Assembly: GCA_009760855.2 (NCBI GenBank) | Contig: WPIO01000001.1 | Span: 22,926,001-22,990,000 of the forward strand | Length of the DNA: 64,000 nucleotides | Reading direction: 5' to 3' | Source of the DNA: Cristatella mucedo | Taxonomy: Eukaryota; Bryozoa; Phylactolaemata; Cristatellidae | Shown: positions 38,236 through 49,021 of the stretch, piece after piece | Layout of the letters: each line of letters opens with the position of its first letter | How positions within the stretch are numbered: the first letter of the stretch is position 1 | Notes under the pieces: model-generated | Database searches by the model: none | The model's input: the letters and a program-made list of their open reading frames with translations, nothing else | Told to the model about the DNA's origin: nothing | Made by a program: the position numbers and the translations under genes

Positions 38236-40790
38236 ATTAATTTATAGTCCTTCCCTGTATCTGCTTTATAATGAGAATCATTTATTTAGAAATGCCCGAA
38301 GGGAGTTGCAAGAACTGCTGTGCGAAGTGCCACATCCGATGTCGGATGTGCCAAGTTTGTGGCGAGTAATTGAAATTGGCTAGTTCATGTGCTCCCACAA
38401 TCTGTACATATGACCAGTTCTTGCCCATTATAAAGTGCAGCAAAAGCTGCAGCAAAAATATGAATACCTGTTCGAGGGTAACTTACAGTTTGTGTACCAG
38501 CGCTTGTATGCTATAACTGTTTGCTTACTCGCTTAGGATGTATGTACGACCAGCAGAAGCTCACCAAAGAAGACATCGTCAGGCGCACTGCCATGTGTAG
38601 ACTTGGCGATATAATATGATGGCTAAAAAACGTATAAGTTTATCGTGATAGCCGAAGTTGAGTTTAATTATTGGAGGGATGTGGAACTTATGCATAAGAG
38701 TTTTTATGTTGCTCTTTGGCCATTCCGAACAGCATGTCCTTACAAAATCGAACTTAATCTTAATTTTTCCCAACAAATGAAGGCTTATGGACAACTAGGT
38801 CCGACCCGCGAGCTTGCAGGAAGGAATTATCGATTCCCAGAAATTATGGATGAGCAGAATACAAAAGGTGACCGATTGTTTTTATAAGTTTTCTATAACA
38901 GTCTAAGCCGCAGGCTTAGGCAGTCAGCTCTCATGGGGCCACGCCCGTCTGTGCACAAAGGGCCTACTGCATATACGACGAAGGGCTAAAGTGCTACTTC
39001 GAGGGCTGTGCACGTATACCAGCAAACCTGCTGGGAGATCACTGACGCAGATTCGCAGGGAGTCATGCCAGTCAGGCTTCGATCGCAGATAATCACGGCT
39101 TCTTTACTCCGTCCTCGCACGTCGTGCAAGGCTTTCGTGTCTATTTACGCAGACTTGGACAGAACCGCCAGCACGGTAAGCATTTCTGCATTCCACGGTT
39201 AAAGTGGATAGACTTCAAAGATAACAGCGAAGCTCGTCTGATGTTAAACTGGCTTTCTTCTCAGCTATAAAGGATGCAGATTAGTTTTTTAGCAGTGGAC
39301 GAGAAGCCTGCTTGACAGCGAGGATCAAAGGATTATATTGTGTTGGATGTCTCGAATAGCTGAGCCCAACGGGCGGCTATTACGAAGCTGACGCTCCTTC
39401 GAAATGCTTGTGGCGTACGTCCTAAAAACTAAAGGTCCTCCATTGCTTGTAATGCACGCTGCAGCCGAGTGGATGATTTAAAAGTATTACTGAGCTCGAG
39501 AATGGATAGGTTAACCGTTTCACGTGACTTGTCGTGCATGCAGTGGTCGGAGACTGAGCAAACGACAGAGCGACCGTTTGACTCGAGCTTCGGTAGGATG
39601 AAAAAAGTTGGGTTCAAGTTTGAATGCTGGCATTGTGCTTGCTGGAAGCTGATAAGGCCCAACGGTACCACACTATCCAAAACTTTTCAGTCACCGAACG
39701 GTGTGGCCATTCACACAACGCACACTAAAATTGTATCGCTTATTTCCCTGTGAAAAATTCGGTGCTAAATGCTGCTCACAGCTTACTGTCCATGCCAACT
39801 GATAGCCCTTAACTTATGGTTTTAACGTGTAAACTGTGCCAATGTTTCACAGCTGTAGCATCAAGACCCTAGAAAATCCTGCTTGTATGAAAAACCATAT
39901 GCAAATACCAAGAGAACAGTCTTTAAGTTTGATGACCACGTAGAGTTGAACTAATAGTTATGACGTTGAAGCAGCTTCATTTGTACGAAATTTTGCTCTT
40001 ATTCCTGATGGCTAACTATCCTGTATTACTCTTAACAATCTTAATTAGGTTGTAGCTAAATCTATGGAAGATCAGAATTAAAATTCTTAGCACTGCTGAG
40101 TTGATAGGTGTCAAGTGCGGCCGAGACCTATGGTTACAATGTTTCTACCTTCTATTATTCTTTCACGTATGCCTTGGCTTCAGGTTAGCTGGCTTCGCTC
40201 GAGCCATTCAGCTGCTGGCTACATCGATTGCAGGTATCTGGCAGTGGATCTGCATATCATGATATGATCTGGGCGTGGAATAACATCGGTCTCCACATAA
40301 TGAAGTCCAGAGAGAAGAGTTTTAATTTCCGATGGGTCGTATAATCGAATCCCAGAGAGATCTGAGGCCTTTGGCTGATACCTTTTTATACTTAACAAGT
40401 GTCAATAATTGTTACGCCGGGTAAAAAATAGCATAGATCTCACGCAGCTACTAATTTTAAAAATTCGTTTATTATCCTTTAGCTTAGCGACCTGCTCCCG
40501 GTGGTATCTATGCCTACCATGGCAGCATCCTGCTCTTTCCTTACCTCGCTAAGGCCAGGGCAATTTTCAAACATCGTAACAACTTCTTAATTTTTAGAAT
40601 GATTAAATCGCCCAGTATTTCTGTAAATATCACACTTAGTTTTGCTTGAAAATTGGCAGCAGTTCAGTGATATTAATCAGGTTGCACCACTCATTAAACA
40701 CCTGTAATTATCTTCCACCAGGTGGAAATACCAGCTTGATTTGTTTCTGACTTCCACCGAGTTCTTTTTACTAGGGACACTTTTTTCACA
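38236..40790. other. Non-coding stretch
   Basis: No recognised gene or repeat. Frames of 64-94 aa at 38645-38887, 39008-39202 and 39469-39753 are unlike anything I know. The 39008 frame ends at a plausible donor (CACG|GTAAGC at 39176), but no partner exon is visible. Confidence 0.45.
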
Positions 40791-42013
40791 CTTTTCTACG
40801 CTTCGCATTCAAATAACCTTTGGTTAGTAAATAGGCGGTTATTTTTATGTAAACTGAGGAATCAAAACCGCAGTTACACCATGAAAACTAAGGGAATAGC
40901 ATCTGTATTCCTGTTCAACCCTACACGGCGATCCGGACCGTTAGAGACCATTGGATCGGAACGCGCACATAGAATGGCACGGAATTGGGCTAATAAAGCT
41001 GGAATACTGTTTTTTTGTTAAAAGCTGTAATAAAAAGCGCAGCTACACATGCTTTTGGAATAAATGATAGCCTTATTGCAGTTCAATTTATATAGACAGA
41101 CCAGTAGCCCAAACCATTGAACGCAATTGCGTTGAAACGCCTATGCTCAGTCGCACAACATTTGAAGTTAAACTCGGTACACTGTTTTACCTGCTTAGCA
41201 TAAGGTGCGATGTCGCCATTAGTTGATACTTACCGGCGGGCCTTCTCCGGCGGGTCAGTGAGAACCTTCCTACATCCTGTGTTCGCCCTATCAACAGCTC
41301 GGCTTTCAAAGCTACGACTCGTAAGTTTAAAGCGCTTAATAGCACATTTTGTGGCAGTAGCCCACCCGCCGTAGCCCAGCACGTTGTGAAACGTCGTCTG
41401 ACGGCCCTTACATAGGTCCAATTCAAATTCGAAGAGCCCGCATCCACCGGGCCGGACGCCTACGGAGGAGAATACAAGCCACTTCCTCGCCGTCGCCCAG
41501 TTGTTGGGCAGCCTCTTAAATTCTGCCTACTAAATGTCAGCTCGCTAAAAACCAAGGGCTTACTTATTCACGATAAGGTCGTCCAGGAGAAGCTAGATGC
41601 ATTTCTGCTTACTGAAACTTGGATGACGCCTAGTTCCAACAGCTGTATTTCTGAGACCACTCCACCCGGATTCTCATTCTATCAGTCCGTGCGTTCTGAC
41701 AAGGTTGGTGGCGGGGTTGGAATTATTCGTGAATCGTTTGGCAATAAGAAGTGCAGTTTTTCACGTGGGCTATCGTTTGAATCGGTTTCAATCAGGTCTT
41801 CATCAAAGACAATGCCTCTTAATGTTGTGATATACCAACCTCCTTCTGGCTGTCTAATCTTGTTTATAGAGGAATTTTCAGAGTTCTTCGCTAAAATATT
41901 TGTGTGTAACAGGCCGTTACTGATTGCAGGAGACTTCAATATTCACGTTGACAACCCTAGCAACAGCCAGGTCCGCTCATTTCTTGACTGCCTGGAGAAT
42001 TTTGGTTTGGCAC

Positions 42014-42501
42014 TGTAGTTCGTATGTACGTACGTATGTATGTATGTATGTATGTATTGTATGCCGGCTCCTGACTTGTGACCTTATGGTCAAGGGAGCG
42101 TGTAGTTCGTATGTATATATTGTATGCAGGCTCCTCTGATAAGCCACTGGTGAGCTGTTAGAAGCCCCACCGAGAGGGGTAGGTGCACAGCTGTGGTTCG
42201 CCTGTGATGTGGTATGGACACAGGCCGGTAACCAGCTGGTGTCCAGACGGTGGATTCACCATCAGGGTCGGCCAGTGCACTGCTGTGGTCCGCCTTTGAT
42301 GTGGCATGGACCAGCTGGTGGCCAGATGGTGGATTCACCATCAGGGTTGGCCGGTGCACAGTTGTGGTCGATGAGTCGACCAGAGGACTGGGGAGTCGTG
42401 TGAGAGGCTGAGGGGAGCCGTGCGCTCTAGGGGTCCGTGCGCTGGGAATAAACTGTCGGTGCTGGGCATCGGCTGGCTCTCTGCTGTGCGACCAAACTAC
42501 A
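42014..42501. mobile_element. Solo LTR in LINE A
   Basis: 488 bases bounded by perfect inverted ends TGTAGTT...AACTACA. They are flanked by GGCAC (42009-42013) and GGCAT (42502-42506), a 5-bp target duplication with one change. Removing it restores the endonuclease reading frame (…GLAL-type end into NVNHSTHVGGHMLDL). An AATAAA-like GGGAATAAACTG lies at ~42447. It has (GTAT)n near the left end, a repeat of TGTAGTTCGTATGTA at 42101, and tandem ~79-bp units at 42232 and 42311. No coding content. Confidence 0.85.
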
Positions 42502-43732
42502 GGCATAAAACGTTAATCATAGCACCCACGTCGGTGGCCACATGCTAGATCTCGTGATCACTAATGATGTCTTAACCACGGACCTTGTGGTGTGCCCACT
42601 GACCCTCTCAGATCATTGTTCGGTCTCGTTTACTGTTCCTGCTCCCTCGCACGTACAGGGCAATGTTGAATCTGTCAAGCGACGTAACTTACATAGCATA
42701 GACATGGACAAGTCTTTGAAATCTGTTTGGGATGCAGGTCTTCTTGATCTGCATTCAGACCCGACCGGCGGCCTTGATACCCTCACTGATGCTATGAACA
42801 TGACACTCAGGAGTGCTCTTGACAAGCATGCTCCCGTTCGCTCTATCCACGTTCAAAGTCGTGGAGATTCCTTTAAATTTACAAAAAACTCCCAAAGATG
42901 GGCGGGTTCAGCACAGGCTTGAACGTCATTTCAAGAAATCGGGATCTGATGCAGACCTAGTCAATTACAAAGATTTCCTTCGAGTTTACACCCGAAAGCT
43001 TTCAAAAGCCCGGGCTTCCTTTTTCATCCGAAAGCTGAATTTCTGTCAGTCGGACCCTAAACAGATTTAGGAGACTGTAAAATATATACTGGCCAATGCT
43101 GAGAGGTGTGACTCCCCAGTTATTATGGACTCAGCCGAAAAGTTTTCAGCATTCTTTACTGAAAAAATTGTGCGTATACGTGCCTCCATTAAGCCCCCTT
43201 CGACTAAAGGAATCGCGGTTCCTCAACCTGTGACCTTCCTTACAAGGTTCTCCGAGGTTTTTTCATGCGATGTGGCTACTCTAATAAGGTCAAGCAAAAA
43301 GAGCTCGTCTCCTGAAGACCCTATACCTTCATCTCCGTGGTCATCACTGGCAGAAAAACTTAGCCGTGCCATAACCAAGATTTTTAATGGTTCTTTGGGT
43401 AAAGGGGTCGTCCCCAAGTCCTTCAAATCGGCAATCGTTAGACCCATTCTTAAAAAGCCTGCATTAGGCACAGAGGTCCTAGCAAACTATCACCCAGTTT
43501 CCCTTCTTACTTGCTTGTCAAAGATTCTTGAAAAAATTGTTGTTAATCAGCGGGTTGAACATATTGAAAATAATGGAACGTCAGAAACATTTCAGTCAGG
43601 GTTCATGAGGCAGCACTCCACTGAAACTGCTCTTCTCCGTGTTAACAATAAAATTCTACGTGGAAACGTCGACGGGAATGTCACTGTCCTAGCTCTGCTA
43701 GATCTGTCTGCTGCCTTCGACACCATTGATGC

Positions 43733-43885
43733 CGAGCTGCTTTGGTCTAGCGGTTAAGGTGCTCGCCCCGACTAAGGTCTGACTGAGGTCGTGGGCTCGA
43801 GCTCCGAGGCATATGTGAAGCGCCTGAATAGAGATTAAGTTCTCTTAGGGCGCTATATAAATGAATTATTATTATTATTATTATC
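43733..43885 (+). repeat. SINE1 copy inside LINE A's RT
   Basis: It starts GCCGAGCTGCTTTGGTCTAG, continues CGGTTAAGGTGCTCGCCCCG, GTCGTGGGCTCGAGCTCCGA, AATAGAGATTAAGTTCTCTT, AGGGCGCTATATAAATGAAT, and ends in (TTA)n. It cuts the RT between DLSAAFDTID and [11 protein letters not shown]. It is the best preserved SINE1 in the window. Confidence 0.92.
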
Positions 43886-46166
43886 ACGAAGTTCTGCTTG
43901 AACGATTGAGAACAACGATCAGTCTGGCAGACGAAGCACTGGCGTGGTTTAAGTCATACTTGTCTGATCGTGTTCAATCCGTGTCGTGTGGGGGTCAGGT
44001 CTCACACACGAGAAGGGTCGCCCTTGGAGTCCCTCAAGGGTCTGTACTAGGTCCCTTGCTGTTCTCCATTTATACAAACCTCTGGGAAAAGTGATTAAGG
44101 CTCATGGAATAGGATATCACTTCTATGCTGCCGATACTCAGTTGTATTTGTCATTCAAACCGGTGGTATCTGCTGCGGCAACTGAGAAACTGAAAGCTTT
44201 CCTTGCCGATATTCGATCCTGGATGTCGGAAAACTTCCTGAAATTAAAAGATGATAAAACCAAACTGGTGCTCATAGGAAACCCTAAGCGTGTAGCTGGA
44301 TTAAAAGGCTTGTGAGGCTTTTGTGCGACCATCACCACTCGCTCGAAATTTAGGTGTCGTTTTCGACAGCTGCCCCAGTTTCAAACGCTTCATTCAGAAG
44401 TCTGCTTCTACGGCTAGCCATCACACCCGATCCCTATCCAAGATTAGGAGCTGTCTCCCACTGTGCCTTGTAAACAATTTAACTAGCTCTTTAGTTCTGT
44501 CTCGGCTTGATTATTGGAAATCTCTTTTGGCTGGGCTGCCAAAGAAAGCTATTAGGCCACTGAAGCGGACTTTGAACATGGCTACAAGGCTAGTCTTCAA
44601 GTCCCAGCGGTTTGAGCACGTGTCTCCTTTGCTAAAAGAGCTAGGATGATTGCCGGTTGAGAAACGGATACAGAGCAAAGTTCTTACGCTGACCGACAAG
44701 GCCCGCCATGGCTTGGCTCCTTCGTACCTAGCTGAACGGCTGCATCAGTTTAAGCCTGTTCGCACCCTCAGGTCCTGTGTGGACAATACATTAGCGGTCT
44801 CATTCCTCCGCTTAAAGACCGTTGGCGACAGAAGCTTTAGCTCTGCAGGTCCTAGACTATGGAACTCGCTTCCACAATTCTTACGCAACGAAAACTACAC
44901 TCCCACTGCCGACTATGGCACATCTTTTTCAGCGGTCTTGAGCTGCCACTTCTATGCTACTCACTACCTCAACTGCTCTCCTGACTCTGCTATGCTTCCC
45001 ACTTTTTCTTTGTTGCGTGAGACGAAGTCTGTTGGGTACCGAATGCGTACCGAAAGCCGCTTAGGCTGTGAGTGTGCTATACAAAACTCTCCTGCGTAGC
45101 ACCCACATGGTCTTTATGACTTTGTGGAGTTACAGACGGAGATTACATTACATTACATTTATATAACATGTACTTAGAAGCGCCGCTGCGTGACGCTTGT
45201 AGTGAAAATGGCAGCTGTATCAAACTTCCCTAACGTAGGGAGGCTGTCCCGGGCCGTCCGAGTCCATGGCATGAGACGCACTAGTGCAATCGCACGAAAA
45301 GTTTCGGTAAAATTGTATCACTGCATTATAGAATTTGGAATCAAAACCACAGTTGCACGCCCTCTAATATGGAAACGGCGGCTGTATCGCACGCAGTTTG
45401 ACGTCGCACGGCAAACTACGATCATCGAAAGCCGTTGTATGAGAACGTGCATGCGCAATTGCATGACATTGTGCAATTAAACGCTGTATTATTTTCGTAA
45501 CGTTAAATTACCAATGCGGTTGTGCAGCACTTATTGTGCAAATATCAGCTGTATCGCATTTCGCTTATGCAGGAAGGCTGACTGGCCCGGGCCATCCAAG
45601 GCCACAGCATGAGAACGCGGAAGCTCGAGCGCCTGATATTCATTTATAAAATCTGGAGCAGCATTTCCTACCATTTGAAATGAAAACCGCAGTTATGTAA
45701 AGGTTTTCATATAATCAGCAACTATTCCGCAGTTCAAATGATAAAGGCTGATATCTGGGTTGGACCACTGCAGGCTATAGCATGAGAAAGCGAGAGCTGG
45801 ATCGCAAGAAATGTAGCAGGTTAATGTGCAATACTGGTTCGCATTATTTAAAGTAAAAGTCGCAGTTGCCCAAAGTCTTATGTAGAAATGGCATCTTTAT
45901 TACAGTTCAAATAATTTTGCCAACATGTCATGCCGTGCCATCTGAGGCTACAGTATAACAATGAGCAAGCGAAATCGCCTCAAATTTGGTGGGTTAACCG
46001 CAAACATAATTTCTTATTTCCCGTCCTTTAAATTGACAATCACAGTTAAGTGAAGCTTAAAGTAAACTTGGCAGCTGTATCGCTGTTTGCTAATTTATGG
46101 CTGCTATCGGGGTCGAGCCGCGGTAGCCATAGCCTGAGGACTAGCCAGCTAAATCGCATGAAATCT

Positions 46167-46222
46167 TGTGGATATATAATTCATTTATATTTACTTATAT
46201 ATAAATGAATTATATATCCACA
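46167..46222. repeat. 24-bp-arm palindrome in a satellite monomer
   Basis: The left arm TGTGGATATATAATTCATTT + ATAT is repeated exactly as its reverse complement at 46199-46222, with an 8-base loop. It falls at the monomer position GTGGAT, and that monomer is about 45 bases longer than the rest. Confidence 0.95.
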
Positions 46223-46710
46223 TGTGGATGTGTTTTGTATACTTAAAAACTAAAATCGCAGTTGCCTGAAGCTTTTTGTAGAAATAGCAGCATTTTTGCA
46301 TTTCAAATGTTTTGGGCTGCCATTTGGACCTAGCCATCAGAAGCCATAGCGAGAAAATGCACGAATCCTGCGAAAGTTTTTGGATACACTTTGCTTACTA
46401 ATCTATATAACCTGGAATTAAAACTGAAGTTGCGCGATGCATTTTGTGGAAGTAATTCCAGTATCGCCGCTCGAATGTGTAAAAAAGCTGACTGGGGCAG
46501 ATCATTTTAGGCCATAGCACGAGCGAGACTGTGCGAGTGCAATTTCGTGAAATTTGATGGATAAACCAGGAGCACCATAATGTATAATTGAAAATTCAAA
46601 TTGCTGTTTCTGACGTTTTTTGTGGAAATTGCAGTTGTATTGCATTGTATCGCAGCTATTTGTACAAACTCTCTGACTAGCCTTGTTTAAGTCTAAACAA
46701 AAGAGGCCCT

Positions 46711-47040
46711 TCGGATCGGACCTAGCAATCAATCGCAATATAATCCAATAAGGGCCTAAATCCCCTCTAGACCAACTTCACCACTCAAAATAGTACTCAT
46801 CTTGTCGTAGCTATTTCCTGCTATTGAACAAGCAAATGAGTAAAAGAATGATTAGAGAATAGTGCCGGCTGCTATAGCATACATCTACCGTTCAAGCCTC
46901 GTCGCTAAAGCGTTCAAAACTTACCTACGCGCAAAGATTTATTTCTGCACGGCACCAAAAAGGCTAAAAATGAAATCCCTCCGATTCGCCGATGTGATCA
47001 CCTTGCACTATCTAAGGTTTTACATTCACGGAAAGGACAC
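46711..47040. other. Non-coding stretch
   Basis: Nothing recognised between the satellite and the next LINE. Confidence 0.5.
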
Positions 47041-47041
47041 T

Positions 47042-48690
47042 CAGGCTATAATAATAATAGTAATAATAATATTGCACTTGATAAAGCGCCCTCAGAGAAT
47101 TTAATCTCTCTCTAGGCGCTTTACATTTGCTGCAAAGGGAAATGCAATTGAATGGTAAGTAACATCATGCTTGAAAAACAAACAAAATGAATAACATGGT
47201 TAGGGGTGACATGCCCAGGGTCAGCATGCAAATGTGGTTAGTGGCAGCATGCACAGTGTCAGCACACATAAGCACATCAAGGACGAATCAAAGGGACCCA
47301 CTAAATGCTGTCCTAAATATGTGTGTTTTTAAGTTCCTTTTAAACGTGGTCAGGTCAGGGGATGTTCTGACGCAGGTCGGGAGGGAGTTCCAGGCTTTGG
47401 GAGCATACGAACTAAATGCACGGTCTCCAAAGGATTTGAGGTCTGTACGGGGTATTTGTAGACTGTTGGATACCGAAAAGCGGGTGGTACGATGCTTGGC
47501 CTGATGGGGTAGTATATCTGAGAGATAGGCTGGAGCCATAGAATGAAGGAACCTAAAAGTGAGCGACAAACCTTGAAGTCAATCCGTTGCTTGACTGATA
47601 GCCAGTGCAGGTCGGCGAGAAGTGGAGTAATGTGGCAACTGTGACGCTCACGACAGACAAGCCTAGTTGCAGAGTTTTGCACCAGCTGCAATCGCCTGAT
47701 CGCACATGCTGGTAGGCCAGTAAGCAGTGAGTTGCAGAAGTCGAGACGGGATGTCACGAATGCATGGACCAACTTGGACGTGGTATCCTTATCTAAACAA
47801 GCCCAAATTTTAGCAATGTTATGAACCTGAAAATAGGCGGATTTGACTGTGGAGCTGATATGGTCGTCTAAAGAGAGGTCGTTTTGGAATATGACATCTA
47901 GATTTCGAGCTGATTCAACTGGAGATATGCTAGCAGAGCCAATTTTGAGAGTCAGCCTTTCCAATCTCTGAATCACACTGGGTTTGCAAATAACTAGTAA
48001 GTTAGTTTTATCATCGTTTAATTTTAGAAAATTTGCTGCCATCCATGTGCGGATATCATCAATGCATGCAGCAAGTGAGTTGAGAGAATTTGAGGTGCTC
48101 AAAGGCTGGGAGGGATCAAAGCAATGGTACAACTGAGTGTCATCCGCATCGAAGTGAAAGCCTAGATTGTACTTGGCAATCACATCAGCAAGAGGGAGAG
48201 TATAAACCGTGAAAAGAACCGGACCTAGCACGGAGCCCTGAGGCACCCCATATTTCAGAGGTACTTCAGATGATCTTTGTCCATTCATATCAATACTCTG
48301 GAGTCTCCCGCTGAGATAGGACCTGAACCACTGCAGAGCAGTGCCAGTGATGCCCAAGGCGAGATGAGAGGCGCTCTAGAAGAACTTTGTGATCGATGGT
48401 ATCAAAAGCTGCCGAAAGATCAAGCAAAACAAGCAGAGACACTCTACCCATGTCTGCATTCCTAAGTAGGTCGTTGTATACCCTAAGCAATGCTGACTCT
48501 GTGGAGTGATTAGCTCTGAAACCAGACTGGAACTTGCTAGCAAGGTGTGAGGTTTCGATATATGAGTTCAGCTGGTCTGCCACGACCCGTTTCAGTGTCT
48601 TTGATAGGAATGGTAGAAGGGAGACTGGGCGGTAGTTCTTTTTACTTGGATCCGTCCTTGCAATACGGGAGCTCAAGCAGTCTCAGCTCC
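47042..48690 (-). mobile_element. LINE B, best RT copy, dead
   Basis: (AAT)n and tail at 47042-47130, then a 335-codon open frame at 48357-47350. It reads [40 protein letters not shown], the catalytic box as HFDADDTQLYHCF, DIRTWMAANFLKLNDDKTNL and RLDFCNSLLTGLPACAIRRL. The preceding RT part (48676-48290: NYRPVSLLPFLSKTLKRVVA, FQSGFRANHSTESALLRVYN, LLVLLDLSAAFDTIDHKVLL) is in another frame, and the C-terminus (SLTFRFLHSMAPAYLSDILP to WNSLPT) shifts again. It is 5'-truncated at ~48690. The conserved palm motifs identify an L2-type RT. Confidence 0.9.
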
Positions 48691-49021
48691 CTAACAGTGT
48701 GTGCATTGTGAAAATTTGTTTTGGGATATAAAAATATTTTCCAATATTAAATGATGACAAAGTCATCTTAATATTCAAGGATAAAAGGAGTGTTTGAAAT
48801 TGGAAAGTCTTAATCTTGAACTCATCTTGACCTATTTATCTTCTGAAGCCTTAGCGTGAAAACGTAACGTCCTCATTAAGAATGATGCCCCACAATATGA
48901 GCAATTCAGCTCTAAAGTCAGGCCTATTTAAAAAAAGCAACATTGTCAAAATCCATGCACGCTTAGATAAATTCATTAAAGCCGAGCTTGTTCATGCATG
49001 TTAGCAGCTGCACTATTTAGC

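Larger units (their letters stand above)
41230..45155 (+). mobile_element. LINE A, longest copy (L2-type), dead
   Basis: 5' region, then an endonuclease remnant (FCLLNVSSLKTKGLL, LDAFLLTETWMTP, VVIYQPPSG, LLIAGDFNIHVD; then HMLDLVITND and LSDHCSVSFTV), a linker, and reverse transcriptase ([65 protein letters not shown]). The YADD box appears altered as FYAADTQLYLSF. The C-terminus ends PRLWNSLPQFLRN...CAIQNSPA, followed by the tail and (ATTAC)n at 45140-45155. It is interrupted by a solo LTR (42014-42501) and a SINE1 (43733-43885), with further stops and frameshifts. Endonuclease and RT make new copies by target-primed reverse transcription; this one cannot. Confidence 0.88.
40790..46710 (+). 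repeat. Diverged ~168-bp tandem satellite, split by LINE A
   Basis: The anchor block GGCCATAGCATGAGAA-like (e.g. GGCCACAGCATGAGAACGCG at 45600, GGCTATAGCATGAGAAAGCG at ~45772, GGCCATAGCACGAGCGAG at ~46510) recurs every ~163-188 bases from ~45240 to ~46510. The second anchor, AAAACCGCAGTT-like, recurs at about 45352, 45691, 45858, 46040, 46253 and 46421. On the left side the second anchor appears at ~40867 and ~41033 (166 apart). Monomers are strongly diverged from each other. About eight or nine lie right and two or three left of the LINE at 41230-45155. Confidence 0.82.
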
